Under the pieces are notes generated by a model. The model saw nothing but the letters and a program-made list of their open reading frames with translations, had not been told where the DNA came from and made no database searches. DNA of 64,000 nt, from contig NZ_AZRK01000024.1 of the NCBI RefSeq assembly GCF_002895485.1, forward strand, positions 1-64,000. The letters are read 5' to 3'. A program made the translations under genes and the position numbers. Below, piece after piece: positions 8,980 through 17,460 of this stretch (position 1 is the first letter of the stretch; each line of letters begins with the position of its first letter). The stretch comes from Petrotoga sp. 9PWA.NaAc.5.4. Lineage in GTDB: Bacteria; Thermotogota; Thermotogae; Petrotogales; Petrotogaceae.

Positions 8980-9186
8980 AGGATCTGAGAGAAGGGGTGT
9001 TGAAGTAGTAAGAAAGGGTGCTCAGATTCTCAATTGCCCCTTTAGAACGGGGTGAGAGTTGTAGGTTAAGGAAGGTGTAGTGTGTTTAGTAACGGGAGTG
9101 TTGTTACATGGGGTTCCTGCATGGCTACGCAAAGATAAAGAGTAAAACCTTGCGTATGATGTGTAGCTTGCAGGAACCCATTTTTG
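8980..9186 (+). ncRNA. Candidate small structured RNA, about 205 nt, family unknown
   Basis: The segment is clearly richer in G than its surroundings, has its own promoter, and ends in a long terminator. Visible helices are 8983-8989 with 9021-9027 (7 bp), 9028-9032 plus 9037-9040 with 9049-9057, and 9111-9121 plus 9124-9128 with 9163-9179. G-rich GGGTG-like motifs recur near 8995, 9015, 9051 and 9073. No open frame is supported. I do not recognise tmRNA, RNase P RNA, SRP RNA or 6S RNA: there is no tRNA-like end, no SRP loop, and the 5' and 3' ends do not pair. It lies between hutI and the convergent uppP. Confidence 0.6.
9111..9185 (+). terminator. Rho-independent terminator of the small RNA
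   Basis: GGGTTCCTGCA (9111-9121) pairs perfectly with TGCAGGAACCC (9169-9179). The helix continues through GCTAC/GTAGC, and the right arm is followed by ATTTTT. There is no U-run in the other direction, so it serves the plus strand only. Confidence 0.85.
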
Positions 9187-9187
9187 T

Positions 9188-9934
9188 TTATATTACAACA
9201 ATTGTCAATATTCCAACTATAAAACAATAATAAGAAAAATATTTTAGTTTTCCTGCTATAACTGTTTTTTGAAGTAAAAATAATCCAAATAATCCTGCTA
9301 TAAAAGCCGATAAAGTTCCTATTATAATTGAGAAATCAAAATAAACTTGGTTAATTTCTAATATTCCTGCTCCAAATGTAACCGGTAAACTCATTAAAAA
9401 GGAATATTTGACTGCATCTTCTCTTTTTGTCTTCATTAATAATGCTCCAAATAAAGTTGCACCACTTCTTGAAATTCCCGGGAAGATCGCTATTGCTTGC
9501 ATTATACCTATAATCAAGGCATCTATATAAGAGATTTCTCTCAAAGTTTTCTTTCCTTTTAAAGAATCGGAAATAAATAACAATATTCCAGTTATCAACA
9601 AAAAAATGCCTACAAGAGTAGTTGAAGAAAAAGCACTTTCAATCTTTGATTCCACTGTAAAACCAACTAAAACTGCCGGTATAGAAGAAACTATCAACTT
9701 CATAATTAAAGAAAGAGACGACTTTTCCCATTTGAACAATCCAACAATTAAACCGATTACTTCTTTCCACACAAAAATCAATACCGCAAAAAAAGTTGCC
9801 AAATGGAGAAGAGCGAAATAGGGTACATTCGTCTCTATCTCCATAAAATTAGAGAAAATTACTAAGTGTCCCGAACTTGAAACAGGTAAAAACTCCGTCA
9901 AACCCTGAACAATACCGAGTATAATGTTTTTCAT
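9188..9934 (-). CDS. uppP: Undecaprenyl-diphosphatase (BacA/UppP family)
   Basis: A membrane phosphatase that recycles undecaprenyl diphosphate to the monophosphate carrier for peptidoglycan and other envelope polymers. Both family signatures are visible: GLTEFLPVSSSGH at residues 11-23 and PGISRSG near residue 155. The 248 residues are strongly hydrophobic with several membrane spans, slightly shorter than E. coli UppP. The ATG has an AGGGGGT SD. It is a single-gene unit with its own promoter at 9981-10009. Confidence 0.93.
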   Translation of the reverse strand: MKNIILGIVQGLTEFLPVSSSGHLVIFSNFMEIETNVPYFALLHLATFFAVLIFVWKEVIGLIVGLFKWEKSSLSLIMKLIVSSIPAVLVGFTVESKIESAFSSTTLVGIFLLITGILLFISDSLKGKKTLREISYIDALIIGIMQAIAIFPGISRSGATLFGALLMKTKREDAVKYSFLMSLPVTFGAGILEINQVYFDFSIIIGTLSAFIAGLFGLFLLQKTVIAGKLKYFSYYCFIVGILTIVVI

Positions 9935-9980
9935 CGTGTGAATTACCCCCTGAGACCTAAATATTTATTCAATGATAAAA

Positions 9981-10009
9981 ATTATATCAAAAATTTTTCA
10001 TTAGTACAA
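9981..10009 (-). promoter_or_regulatory. uppP promoter
   Basis: On the minus strand TTGTAC (10004-10009) and TATAAT (9981-9986) with a 17-bp spacer. Confidence 0.6.
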
Positions 10010-10025
10010 TTTTTTATAGTTTCTT

Positions 10026-11243
10026 TCAATCTTCTGCTACTTTAACTAATTTTTCTTCTTTTCTTTTTTCGCTTTTAGTCAAAAGTTTGTTAGGTAAGAT
10101 CAAATTCAAAACGATTCCTACAAGTGAACTAAGTGCTACTCCCGCCATTTCGAAGGTGCCTACCTTAATTTTCACTCCTCCAAGACCTATGGTTAACATT
10201 ATAGCAATTATCATCAATACTTTTGGGTTATCGAAATTTACTCTTGATTTGGCAAGTGTCTTTACTCCCACTGAAGCTATCATACCAAAAAGTATAAAAC
10301 TAACTCCTCCTATTACTGCATTTGGAATTGTTTGAAGAAATAAACCCGCATGATTGAAAAAAGAAAATATTATTGCAAGAACAGCTGCTATTCTTAAAGT
10401 TTGAGGATTATAATTTTTTGTAACTGCTAATACACCAGTATTTTCTCCGTATGTTGTATTAGGAACCGATCCTATAAAACCTGCAACCATAGTAGCTAAA
10501 CCATCTCCTATGAGTGTTCTATTTAAACCAGGATCTTTTATAAAATCTTTTCCAACTACATTTCCATTTGTTGTAATATCTCCAATATGTTCCATAAAAG
10601 TAGCAAGTACTACTGGAGCGATCATTAATATTGCGTCTAATCTAAATTTTGGGAGAATAAAATTAGGGATTCCAAATATCATATCTGTTTGTAACAATGA
10701 AAAATCAACTGTCCCAGATATTGCGGCAACCATATAACCTGCGAATATTCCTAAAATTACTGATAGATTACTCAAAAAACCTTTTGTTAAAGTCGCAATC
10801 AACAAAGCAGTTGTTAGTGAAACTAAAGCAATTCCCCAATTTTCAGATGCCATACTTACTGCAGTTGGCGCAAGAGTCATACCTATTATAATGATCATTG
10901 TACCAATTACATACGGTGGAAAAAGTTTTGAAACTTTATCAATCCCTACTTTTTTCACAATTAACGCAAATAATAAGTACAAAGAACCCGCTACTATTAC
11001 CCCACCTGCTGCATACGCATAATCACCAGTTTGTGAAAAAACAGCGATCAAAGGAGCTATAAATGCGAAACTTGAACCCAAAAATACAGGAACTTTAAAT
11101 TTCGTACAAAAATGAAATATTAAAGTTCCAACACCGGCAGAAAATAAAGCAACTTTTGGATCTAATCCTACTAATAAAGGAACAAGAACAGTTGCACCAA
11201 AAGCAGCTAACAAATGTTGAAATCCTAAGATGAAGTTTTTCAT
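10026..11243 (-). CDS. uraA: Uracil permease, NCS2 family
   Basis: A 405-residue nucleobase:cation symporter-2 protein that would import uracil at the inner membrane. It opens FILGFQHLLAAFGATVLVPLL, like UraA/PyrP, and carries the family TM3 region GSSFAFIAPL and the conserved acidic segment ATFMEHIGDITTNG. About 12-14 membrane spans are expected. The ATG has AGGAGG about 9 nt upstream. The gene lies alone behind a 663-bp non-coding region with a repeat copy and an orphan terminator hairpin. Uracil is preferred over xanthine from overall similarity to UraA. Confidence 0.88.
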   Translation of the reverse strand: MKNFILGFQHLLAAFGATVLVPLLVGLDPKVALFSAGVGTLIFHFCTKFKVPVFLGSSFAFIAPLIAVFSQTGDYAYAAGGVIVAGSLYLLFALIVKKVGIDKVSKLFPPYVIGTMIIIIGMTLAPTAVSMASENWGIALVSLTTALLIATLTKGFLSNLSVILGIFAGYMVAAISGTVDFSLLQTDMIFGIPNFILPKFRLDAILMIAPVVLATFMEHIGDITTNGNVVGKDFIKDPGLNRTLIGDGLATMVAGFIGSVPNTTYGENTGVLAVTKNYNPQTLRIAAVLAIIFSFFNHAGLFLQTIPNAVIGGVSFILFGMIASVGVKTLAKSRVNFDNPKVLMIIAIMLTIGLGGVKIKVGTFEMAGVALSSLVGIVLNLILPNKLLTKSEKRKEEKLVKVAED

Positions 11244-11267
11244 AAAATCCCTCCTGTTAAGTAATTT

Positions 11268-11459
11268 TACCCACTTTATAAATTATAAAAACCTTATTTT
11301 ATGTATGTTTTAACGTTAAATTTTTTATAAAATACCTCCATAACTCTAATCCTTACTAAATATGAATTTTAAACTTTTTCGTTACTTGTAATGAAGGAAA
11401 AGATAGAGAGTTTTGCCCCAAAATCCTTATAAATTCAAATGCTTGTTTCTAAATCCCTA
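11268..11459 (-). mobile_element. MITE-like element, copy 3 (upstream of uraA)
   Basis: About 190 bp in reverse orientation, so its gene-facing end points to uraA, 24 nt before the ATG. The ends are TACCCACTTTATAAAT and, on the other strand, TAGGGATTTAGAAAC. Direct repeats TAAGTAATTT flank it (11258-11267 and 11458-11467); depending on the exact end, 8-10 bp of this is target duplication. Confidence 0.7.
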
Positions 11460-11575
11460 AGTAATTTCTTCACTTATTTTATTTTAAAAATTCTAATTTT
11501 GATTAACCGATTTTACTTTCAAGACTTTCGGTATCTTGAATCAAAAGATTTAGAAAAATTCTTTAATTTCGACTC

Positions 11576-11613
11576 AAAAAAATACCTGCCTTTTAAAAAA
11601 GACAGGTATTTTT
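11576..11613. terminator. Bidirectional terminator hairpin, orphan
   Basis: AAAAATACCTG and CAGGTATTTTT form an 11-bp stem whose A/T ends give a U-run on either strand. No gene ends here: uraA starts 330 bp away on the minus strand and the plus-strand gene starts downstream. It could be an attenuator of a long uraA leader or end an unannotated short transcript. Confidence 0.65.
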
Positions 11614-11857
11614 AAAATCGCGTAAACTCTCAAGATTTTTTTCTTGATTTAAGATAAATTTAATGGGATTTTTTTGTTTTTTATTTATTTTTGATATACA
11701 TTGTATAATCAAATTTTCTCACCCCTATATCTTGGGTTATTTTATCATAACTTTCTTTTATTTTATTTTATCAAAAAGTAAAAATTAAATATAAAATATA
11801 TCTTTTTGGTTAATGAATTTGATTAGAAAAGATTATCAAGCAGATTCCTAATAAATC

Positions 11858-11866
11858 TGATATAAT
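11858..11866 (+). promoter_or_regulatory. Extended -10 promoter of the CYTH-like gene
   Basis: TGATATAAT fits the extended -10 (TGn plus a perfect TATAAT). No good -35 is seen at 17 bp. It lies 40 bp upstream of the TTG start. Confidence 0.5.
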
Positions 11867-11906
11867 AGAATTAGATTAATTCTAAGAAATAACGAAGGAG
11901 ATAAAA

Positions 11907-12458
11907 TTGCAAATAGAAAATGAAAAAAAATACAGGATTAAAAACGAATATACTTTTAAAAAGATAATATCCAAAAGTTTTCAAAAATCGCTTATCTTTC
12001 AGTGGTATGATGAAAATGGTGTGAGAACAAGGTTGGAAAAGAAAGACATAGAAGAAATTTGGACTTTAAATATTAAAAAAGAGTTAGAAAAAGGTATCAG
12101 AGAAGAGGAAGAAAAGCTTTTAAATTCTAAGGAAGTAAATTTAGATAAATTAAAATCTCAACGAATGGTAATTAAAAACAGATATCTTTTGAATAGTGAC
12201 CCTGAAATAATAGTAGATGAAATATTAAATCCAAATAATTGCATAAAATACAAAAAAGCACTTTCTAAAATAAAGTACCTTTTAGAAATAGAAGAAAAAA
12301 GCAAAAAAGTAGATTTAGATAAGTTTTTGAGATCTTTCCTTGAAGAATTATATAATGATTTGGAAGATTTGACATATCAAGATGGCTACAATAACTCAGA
12401 TTTTGCTGGAGAACACAACTGTGATTTGTATAATATTATAAAAGGAATAAATGAATAA
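11907..12458 (+). CDS. CYTH-like (triphosphate tunnel) protein, probable
   Basis: A 183-residue protein of uncertain function. It starts MQIENEKKYRI, which contains the E-x-E-x-K motif that opens CYTH/triphosphate tunnel metalloenzymes. It then shows spaced basic and acidic strands as in that fold: VRTRLE near residue 35, WTLNIKK near 50, MVIKNRYLL near 90 and YLLEIEEKSKK near 125. Family members include adenylate cyclases, thiamine triphosphatases and polyphosphatases; which applies here is unknown. The TTG start has GGAG 6 nt upstream. It precedes rsmI by 100 nt on the same strand. Confidence 0.55.
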   Translation: MQIENEKKYRIKNEYTFKKIISKSFQKSLIFQWYDENGVRTRLEKKDIEEIWTLNIKKELEKGIREEEEKLLNSKEVNLDKLKSQRMVIKNRYLLNSDPEIIVDEILNPNNCIKYKKALSKIKYLLEIEEKSKKVDLDKFLRSFLEELYNDLEDLTYQDGYNNSDFAGEHNCDLYNIIKGINE

Positions 12459-12558
12459 AATTTTTGAGTATCTTTTACCCTTTATAGTTAAAGATTTTCG
12501 AAAAACGATGGGCTGAATTAAGCGGTTTTTGTTCGAGGGATTTTCCAAGGAGGGAAGT

Positions 12559-13239
12559 ATGGGAAAACTTGTTTTAGTAGGAACTCCCATAGGTAATTTA
12601 GAAGACATAACTTTAAGAGCTTTAAAAATCTTAAAAGAAGCTGATTTGATAATAGCAGAAGATACAAGAATCACTTTGAAATTAATTAATCATTATGATT
12701 TAGGCAAAAAAGAATTATTTTCTTTTAACGAAGCGAGTTCAGAAAGAAAAATTGATGAAGCAATAAACTTAATAAAAAATCATAATCTCACAGCGTTAGT
12801 AACGGATGCAGGAATGCCGGTTGTAGCAGATCCCGGTTTTAATTTAGTAGATAAATGTTGGAAAGAAAGAATTGAAGTGGATATTGCTCCTGGTCCTTCC
12901 GCCGTCACAACCGCTTTAGCTGTAAGTGGTTTTCCTGGATCAAAGTTTTTATCCCTTGGTTTTCTTCCAAGAGATAAAAAATTGAGAAGACTTTTAAAAG
13001 AAATAAAGGAGATAAACTATCCAATAGTATTTTTTGAATCTCCCAATAGAATATTAAAGACACTCAAAGAGATTTACGAAAGTTTTGGAGATATTGACAT
13101 ATTTATTGCAAGGGAGATAACAAAAATTTATCAGGAATTTTTTAAAGGAACGATCACTGAGGGAATATATCTATTAGAGAATAAGGGTGAAGTGAAAGGA
13201 GAGCTAACTGTTGTTATTTCAACAACCCGAAGAATTTAA
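12559..13239 (+). CDS. rsmI: 16S rRNA (cytidine1402-2'-O)-methyltransferase
   Basis: Methylates the ribose of C1402 in the ribosomal P site using S-adenosylmethionine. This 226-residue protein has the tetrapyrrole-methylase fold with the RsmI signatures GTPIGNLEDIT at the N terminus, TDAGMPVVADPG near residue 85 and APGPSAVTTAL near 115. It lacks the short C-terminal extension of longer homologues. The ATG at 12559 follows AGGAGG with a 5-nt spacer. Its 3' end overlaps xseA by 29 bp, so the two are probably translated together. Confidence 0.93.
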   Translation: MGKLVLVGTPIGNLEDITLRALKILKEADLIIAEDTRITLKLINHYDLGKKELFSFNEASSERKIDEAINLIKNHNLTALVTDAGMPVVADPGFNLVDKCWKERIEVDIAPGPSAVTTALAVSGFPGSKFLSLGFLPRDKKLRRLLKEIKEINYPIVFFESPNRILKTLKEIYESFGDIDIFIAREITKIYQEFFKGTITEGIYLLENKGEVKGELTVVISTTRRI

Positions 13240-14614
13240 ATTTGGTTCTATTCAAGAGTTAATTGAATATTTAAACGATATTTTTGTAAATTCGCCTCTT
13301 TATGCTCAAGAAATTGAAGTTATAGGAGATATAACTCATTCTCGTTATAGCAAAACAGGTGATTTATACATAGAATTATCTCAACAGGTAGGAAATTCAA
13401 ATTATTCAATAACTATATACTTTAATCGAACATTAGTGAGTTATGTTCTCCAACATTGTCAAGTTGAAAATGAAAAAGAATTGGTAAATAAGCGTTGGAG
13501 ATTTCAAGGCAAAGTAAGCTTTTGGAAAAGAGATGCAAGATATACAATAATAGGAGATTCTATCATACCTATAGGTGATTCAGAGATTGAAAAGAAAAGA
13601 AAGGAAATACTTAAAGTATTGGAAAAGCATAAATTACTCAGAACCATTGAACATGACCTAATAGAATTAGAGCCTATTAAAAAAATTGCGGTAATTTCTT
13701 CTCCTACGGCTGCAGGTTTTGGAGATTTCCAAAAAAATATCAGTCATGCAAGGTATATACCTATAGTACATTTATACGAAGCTCCAATGCAAGGAGCAGA
13801 TACAGTTCCTGGCATAAAACGTGCGTTACTTGCAATATCAAAATCAAAAATAAATTATGATGTCGTCGTTATAATTAGAGGTGGTGGTTCTAAAAGTGAT
13901 TTGATGTACTTTGATGATTTAGAATTGGGCTACCTAATAGCCAAGTTTAACGAAAAGATTCCTGTTTTGACAGGGATAGGCCACGAACAAGATTCTACTA
14001 TTCCTGATTATGTAAGTTGGAAGAATTATTCAACTCCAACTGAGGTTTCCAGAGATATTGTAAATCAAATAAACACATATACAGATAACATCGAAACACT
14101 TGAAAAGACTATAATATTAACTTTTAATTCGATCAGCTCAAAAACAGAAGCTTTACTTTCTTACAATACTTTAAACAATATAAAATATTATTTAGGAAAA
14201 GAAATAACAACCAATTCCAAAAAAATTAGCGATACATACCAAAGAATAAATAACTTAGTTAATATAATATTTGAAAATAGTGAAAAAGAAGCCAATATAA
14301 GCAAAATTTCAGAGATCCAAAGATTTTTAGATTATTATATTAGAAGTTATATTCAAAACTTAGAATCTAAAAGCTCTACTATAATATCTCAAATGAAAAA
14401 TACATTTGAAGTTTCTGAAAGAAAATTAATAACTACTTTTCAAGATTTAACGAGATCGAGCCCATTTGCAGCATTTTTGAATAATGGAGTATTGGTTAAA
14501 AAAGGTGAAGAAATAGTAGACAGCATAAAAAACCTTAACGAAAAAGACGAAGTGAAATTAATATTCAAAGACGGAGAAGCGGAGGCAGAAATTCAAAAAA
14601 CTGAAAAATGGTAA
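13211..14614 (+). CDS. xseA: Exodeoxyribonuclease VII large subunit
   Basis: The catalytic subunit of exonuclease VII, which degrades single-stranded DNA from both ends. The 467-residue protein has an N-terminal OB-like segment (IEVIGDITHSRYSKTGDLYIEL) and the catalytic region with KKIAVISSPTAAGFGDF, IIRGGGSKSDLMYFDD and GIGHEQDSTIPDYVSW. The rest is a long helical region and a short C-terminal beta segment. The start is TTG within the end of rsmI, with AAAGGAGAG about 7 nt upstream. Its partner xseB lies 245 bp downstream, separated by a repeat element. Confidence 0.92.
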   Translation: MLFQQPEEFKFGSIQELIEYLNDIFVNSPLYAQEIEVIGDITHSRYSKTGDLYIELSQQVGNSNYSITIYFNRTLVSYVLQHCQVENEKELVNKRWRFQGKVSFWKRDARYTIIGDSIIPIGDSEIEKKRKEILKVLEKHKLLRTIEHDLIELEPIKKIAVISSPTAAGFGDFQKNISHARYIPIVHLYEAPMQGADTVPGIKRALLAISKSKINYDVVVIIRGGGSKSDLMYFDDLELGYLIAKFNEKIPVLTGIGHEQDSTIPDYVSWKNYSTPTEVSRDIVNQINTYTDNIETLEKTIILTFNSISSKTEALLSYNTLNNIKYYLGKEITTNSKKISDTYQRINNLVNIIFENSEKEANISKISEIQRFLDYYIRSYIQNLESKSSTIISQMKNTFEVSERKLITTFQDLTRSSPFAAFLNNGVLVKKGEEIVDSIKNLNEKDEVKLIFKDGEAEAEIQKTEKW

Positions 14615-14619
14615 ATATT

Positions 14620-14829
14620 TAGGTACTTTAGAAATGAAAATTTTCAGAAAATAAGCATTTGAATTTAAAATGGGTCCAGGGCGGAGCCCCCTTCCATCTC
14701 TCGGTACAAGTACCGAAAAAGTTAAAAGAATTAAGAATTAGTAAAGATTAAAGCTATGGAGGTATTTTTGAAAAAATTTAAAACTAAAATATTGACAAAA
14801 CTTAAGTTTTAAAATTTTTAAAGTAAGTA
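14620..14829 (+). mobile_element. MITE-like element, copy 4 (between xseA and xseB)
   Basis: A well-preserved 210-bp copy in forward orientation. The ends are TAGGTACTTTAGAAAT and, on the other strand, TACTTACTTTAAAAAT. A 13-bp direct repeat, AATGGTAAATATT, flanks it (14607-14619 and 14830-14842); the left copy contains the xseA stop codon. It has the inner hairpin TCGGTAC/GTACCGA. The right end lies 30 nt before the xseB ATG. Removing the element and one repeat would leave xseA and xseB about 22 bp apart. Confidence 0.8.
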
Positions 14830-14859
14830 AATGGTAAATATTAGATGTGAGGTGTGAAA

Positions 14860-15117
14860 ATGCAAGACATAATAAAGTTGACAGAAAAAGAGATCAAAGA
14901 AATGAGCTTCAAAAAACAACTGGAACTACTTGAAAGAATTAACGATTACTTTCAAAATGAACAAGAAGACTTGGATATAGAAAATGCTCTTGAGATTTAT
15001 AAAAAAGCATTAGAAATACTTACTTACGCTCGAGAAAAATTAATCACCTTGAAGGAAGAAAAAATACAAATCGATGCAAAATACGAAAAGATAAAAAATC
15101 AATTAACAGGTGAATAA
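14860..15117 (+). CDS. xseB: Exodeoxyribonuclease VII small subunit
   Basis: An 85-residue, highly charged helical protein. The segment MSFKKQLELLERINDYF followed by IENALEIYKKALEILTYAREKL follows the XseB pattern (MSFEEALxxLExIVxxLE...LEEALxLYExG...). XseB helices coat the XseA stalk in the holoenzyme. The ATG at 14860 is preferred over a GTG two codons earlier because GAGGT ends 6 nt before it. Position after xseA supports the call despite modest sequence signal. Confidence 0.8.
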   Translation: MQDIIKLTEKEIKEMSFKKQLELLERINDYFQNEQEDLDIENALEIYKKALEILTYAREKLITLKEEKIQIDAKYEKIKNQLTGE

Positions 15118-15126
15118 AACAATTTA

Positions 15127-15152
15127 GGGTGAATTAGATACTTAATTCACCC
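15127..15152. terminator. Terminator hairpin between convergent xseB and metH
   Basis: GGGTGAATTA (15127-15136) pairs with TAATTCACCC (15143-15152), a perfect 10-bp stem. It includes the metH stop codon. The flanks are T-rich in both directions but the U-runs are imperfect, so termination may be bidirectional and moderate. Confidence 0.6.
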
Positions 15153-17460
15153 ATTCTTTACAAATTCTAAGACCTTCACTTGCATCCTTTGCATACGCAT
15201 CGCATCCAAACGTTTCTGCTAATTTTTTATTCATAGAAGCCCCACCGGCAATTACCTTAACTTTTATATTTAAAGGTTTTAATGTTTTTACAACTTCTTC
15301 TATTTTACCAACCGTAGTAGTCATCATTGCAGATAATCCCAGAATTTCTGGTTTATACTTTTTAACCGCTTCTACTATTGCTGAACTTTCAACATCTTTT
15401 CCAAGATCAATTACTTCAAAATTACCGCTCCTTAAGACCGAGGCTACTATATTTTTGCCTATATCGTGTATATCGCCTTCTACAGTTGCTAATACTACTT
15501 TTGCTCTCTTAAAAGTTGACTCAGGTATCATTTCGTTCAAGTAATCAAAAATTGGTTTTACTGTTTCTGCAGCTAAAAGTAATTCAGGGAGGTATAACTT
15601 TCCTTTCGAATACAAATCACCTATTTCCTGCATAGCTTTACCAAGAATATTTTGACTTACTTCTAAAGGATTTTTCGTTTCTAATTCTTCTTTTATTATT
15701 TTAAAAACATTTTCTTTATTACCGTTTAGAATGTTTCTTGTTAGCTCATTGTATTCTTCCGCCTTACTTTCAATAGAAATGTTGTTGTCTAACAAAAGAT
15801 TACCTTTTAATGTGTTCATTAAAAATTCGTCTTCAGGATTCATAATTGCAGATGTTAAGCCAGAATAAATAGCTCTTGATAAAAAAGCGGCATTTATATA
15901 GTTTCTATTAGGAAGACCAAAACTTAAATTTGAAAGACCTATGACTGTATTAAACCCTTCTTTTGAAAATAGGTTTATAGCTTCTAAAATTATTTTTGGA
16001 TCATTATTAGACGCCAAAGAAAGCACTAAAGGATCTATTATGAATCTATCTTTTTCAAAATTTCTTGATTGAATATATGACCATTTCCTTTGCAATAATT
16101 TAAACCGTTCTTCAGCAGTAGGTAAGATTTCTTTCTCAAGAGCTAAAATAATTAACAAACCACCATATTTTTCTATTAAATCTAATTTTCTGCCTAAATC
16201 TTTTTTCGTTAGTTTAGAAGAGTTAATGATAGGCCTTCCAGGATATTCTTTCAAAGCATATTCTAAAAAATCAATATTTTGTATATCAAAAGATATGGGA
16301 AATGATGAATATTTATCTAATTCTAAAATAACTCTTTTAAAATGTTCTTCGTTCAATACTTTTTCTATTCCTAAATTGAGATCAATTGCTGAAGAACCAG
16401 CTTGTTTCTGCGAGCTTGCTCTTTCTAAAACTCTTTTAAAATCAAAATTTTCTATCTCTTGCTGAAATTTTTGGTTACCAGCAGGATTTATTCTTTCTCC
16501 AATTACAGTAAAAGGTTTAAAATTCTTTAAATAAGTCCGCGAAGAATACATAACAGGTATATCTTTATATATTTTTTTTGGTCTTCTTTTTCCAACCATA
16601 TTTTTTATAACCTTTATATGTTTTGGCGAAGTACCACAACAACCTCCAATAATATTTACTCCCAAATTGATATAATCTTCTACATATATTCCAAATATCT
16701 CAGGGCTCATTTTATACTCTAAAGTCTTTCCATCATAAATAGGTTTTCCCGCATTAGGTTCTACAGATAAAAATTTGTTGGTAGTAAAAGACAACTTTTG
16801 AAAAACATTCAAAAGTTCTTTCGGGCCTAAAGTACAATTTATACCTAAAACATCAACATCTAAATCATTGAATACATTTGAGAATATTTCAACTGAAGTA
16901 CCAGTAACAGATCGAGCATTCTCTTCGAATGTCATATGCGCTATAACTGGTAGATCCTGTGTTATCTTTCTAATACCAAAAACAGCAGCTTTTAATTCTT
17001 TAATATCTGTCATAGTCTCTACTATGAATCCATCTACTCCAGCTTCATATAAAATTTTAGCTTGTAAATAATATTCATTTATGGCATCATCCATGGATAT
17101 ATTTCCCAAAGGTTCAGGATACTCGCCTAATGACGAAAGATCACCGAACACTAAAGTATCATTAAAAGTTGCTTTTCTAGCTATTTCTACCGCTTTAATA
17201 TTTATTTTTTCAAACCACTGTGGTAGATCAAGCTGTTTTAATTTTATTCTGTTAGCGCTAAATGTATTTGTTAAAATGATGTCCGCACCTGATTCAACAT
17301 ACTCTTTTTGCAAATTTAAGACAACTTCAGGATATTTTAGGTTTAATAACTCCGCAGGAAGATCTCCAAATCCTCTTTTAATAAACTCTGTTCCATAACC
17401 ACCATCTAATATTAATATTTTTTCGTTTAGCTTCTCAGCAAATTTTTTTCTATTCATCAT
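15142..17460 (-). CDS. metH: Cobalamin-dependent methionine synthase lacking the reactivation domain
   Basis: Transfers methyl from 5-methyl-THF to homocysteine through bound cobalamin. The 772 residues contain a homocysteine-binding TIM barrel (LDGGYGTEF at the start; zinc cysteines in GINCTLGP and GGCCGTSP), a pterin-binding domain (VIGERINPAG, AIDLNLG), a cap, and a B12 domain with EGDIHDIGKN (cobalt-ligand His665). It stops there, so the C-terminal adenosylmethionine-binding reactivation domain of E. coli MetH is absent; the adjacent upstream gene encodes it. The start is ATG at 17460 or the next ATG at 17457, overlapping the upstream gene and preceded by AGGGTGGT. Confidence 0.94.
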   Translation of the reverse strand: MMNRKKFAEKLNEKILILDGGYGTEFIKRGFGDLPAELLNLKYPEVVLNLQKEYVESGADIILTNTFSANRIKLKQLDLPQWFEKINIKAVEIARKATFNDTLVFGDLSSLGEYPEPLGNISMDDAINEYYLQAKILYEAGVDGFIVETMTDIKELKAAVFGIRKITQDLPVIAHMTFEENARSVTGTSVEIFSNVFNDLDVDVLGINCTLGPKELLNVFQKLSFTTNKFLSVEPNAGKPIYDGKTLEYKMSPEIFGIYVEDYINLGVNIIGGCCGTSPKHIKVIKNMVGKRRPKKIYKDIPVMYSSRTYLKNFKPFTVIGERINPAGNQKFQQEIENFDFKRVLERASSQKQAGSSAIDLNLGIEKVLNEEHFKRVILELDKYSSFPISFDIQNIDFLEYALKEYPGRPIINSSKLTKKDLGRKLDLIEKYGGLLIILALEKEILPTAEERFKLLQRKWSYIQSRNFEKDRFIIDPLVLSLASNNDPKIILEAINLFSKEGFNTVIGLSNLSFGLPNRNYINAAFLSRAIYSGLTSAIMNPEDEFLMNTLKGNLLLDNNISIESKAEEYNELTRNILNGNKENVFKIIKEELETKNPLEVSQNILGKAMQEIGDLYSKGKLYLPELLLAAETVKPIFDYLNEMIPESTFKRAKVVLATVEGDIHDIGKNIVASVLRSGNFEVIDLGKDVESSAIVEAVKKYKPEILGLSAMMTTTVGKIEEVVKTLKPLNIKVKVIAGGASMNKKLAETFGCDAYAKDASEGLRICKEWVN

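Larger units (their letters stand above)
11460..11906. other. Non-coding region between uraA and the CYTH gene
   Basis: No ORF with an SD is supported. The region holds the bidirectional hairpin at 11576-11613, an imperfect inverted repeat TTGATATACA/TTGTATAATCAA at 11691-11712 that could be an operator, a short CAAGA/TCTTG hairpin near 11631-11646, and the CYTH-gene promoter at 11858-11866. I see no match to pyrimidine, purine or preQ1 leader motifs. Confidence 0.5.

Noticed and set aside
8980-9186. Assigning the small RNA as 6S RNA, tmRNA, SRP RNA or RNase P RNA
   Set aside because: The two ends do not pair as in 6S, there is no tRNA-like 3' end or tag frame, no SRP GGAA-type loop, and no RNase P core; length alone is not enough.
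11244-11906. Pyrimidine (PyrR) or purine riboswitch for uraA
   Set aside because: Neither the PyrR-binding loop motif nor the purine aptamer core is visible on the minus strand.
14669-14742. A short ATG-started frame inside the repeat (starting MGPGRSPLP)
   Set aside because: It is open for about 23 codons in the copy at 14620 only; other copies lack the ATG, shift frame or stop early, so the element is not protein-coding.
14796-14824. Outward promoter in the gene-facing end of the element (TTGACA at 14792)
   Set aside because: TTGACA is seen in this copy but no -10 lies at 16-19 bp, and other copies do not keep the hexamer, so a promoter role is not supported.
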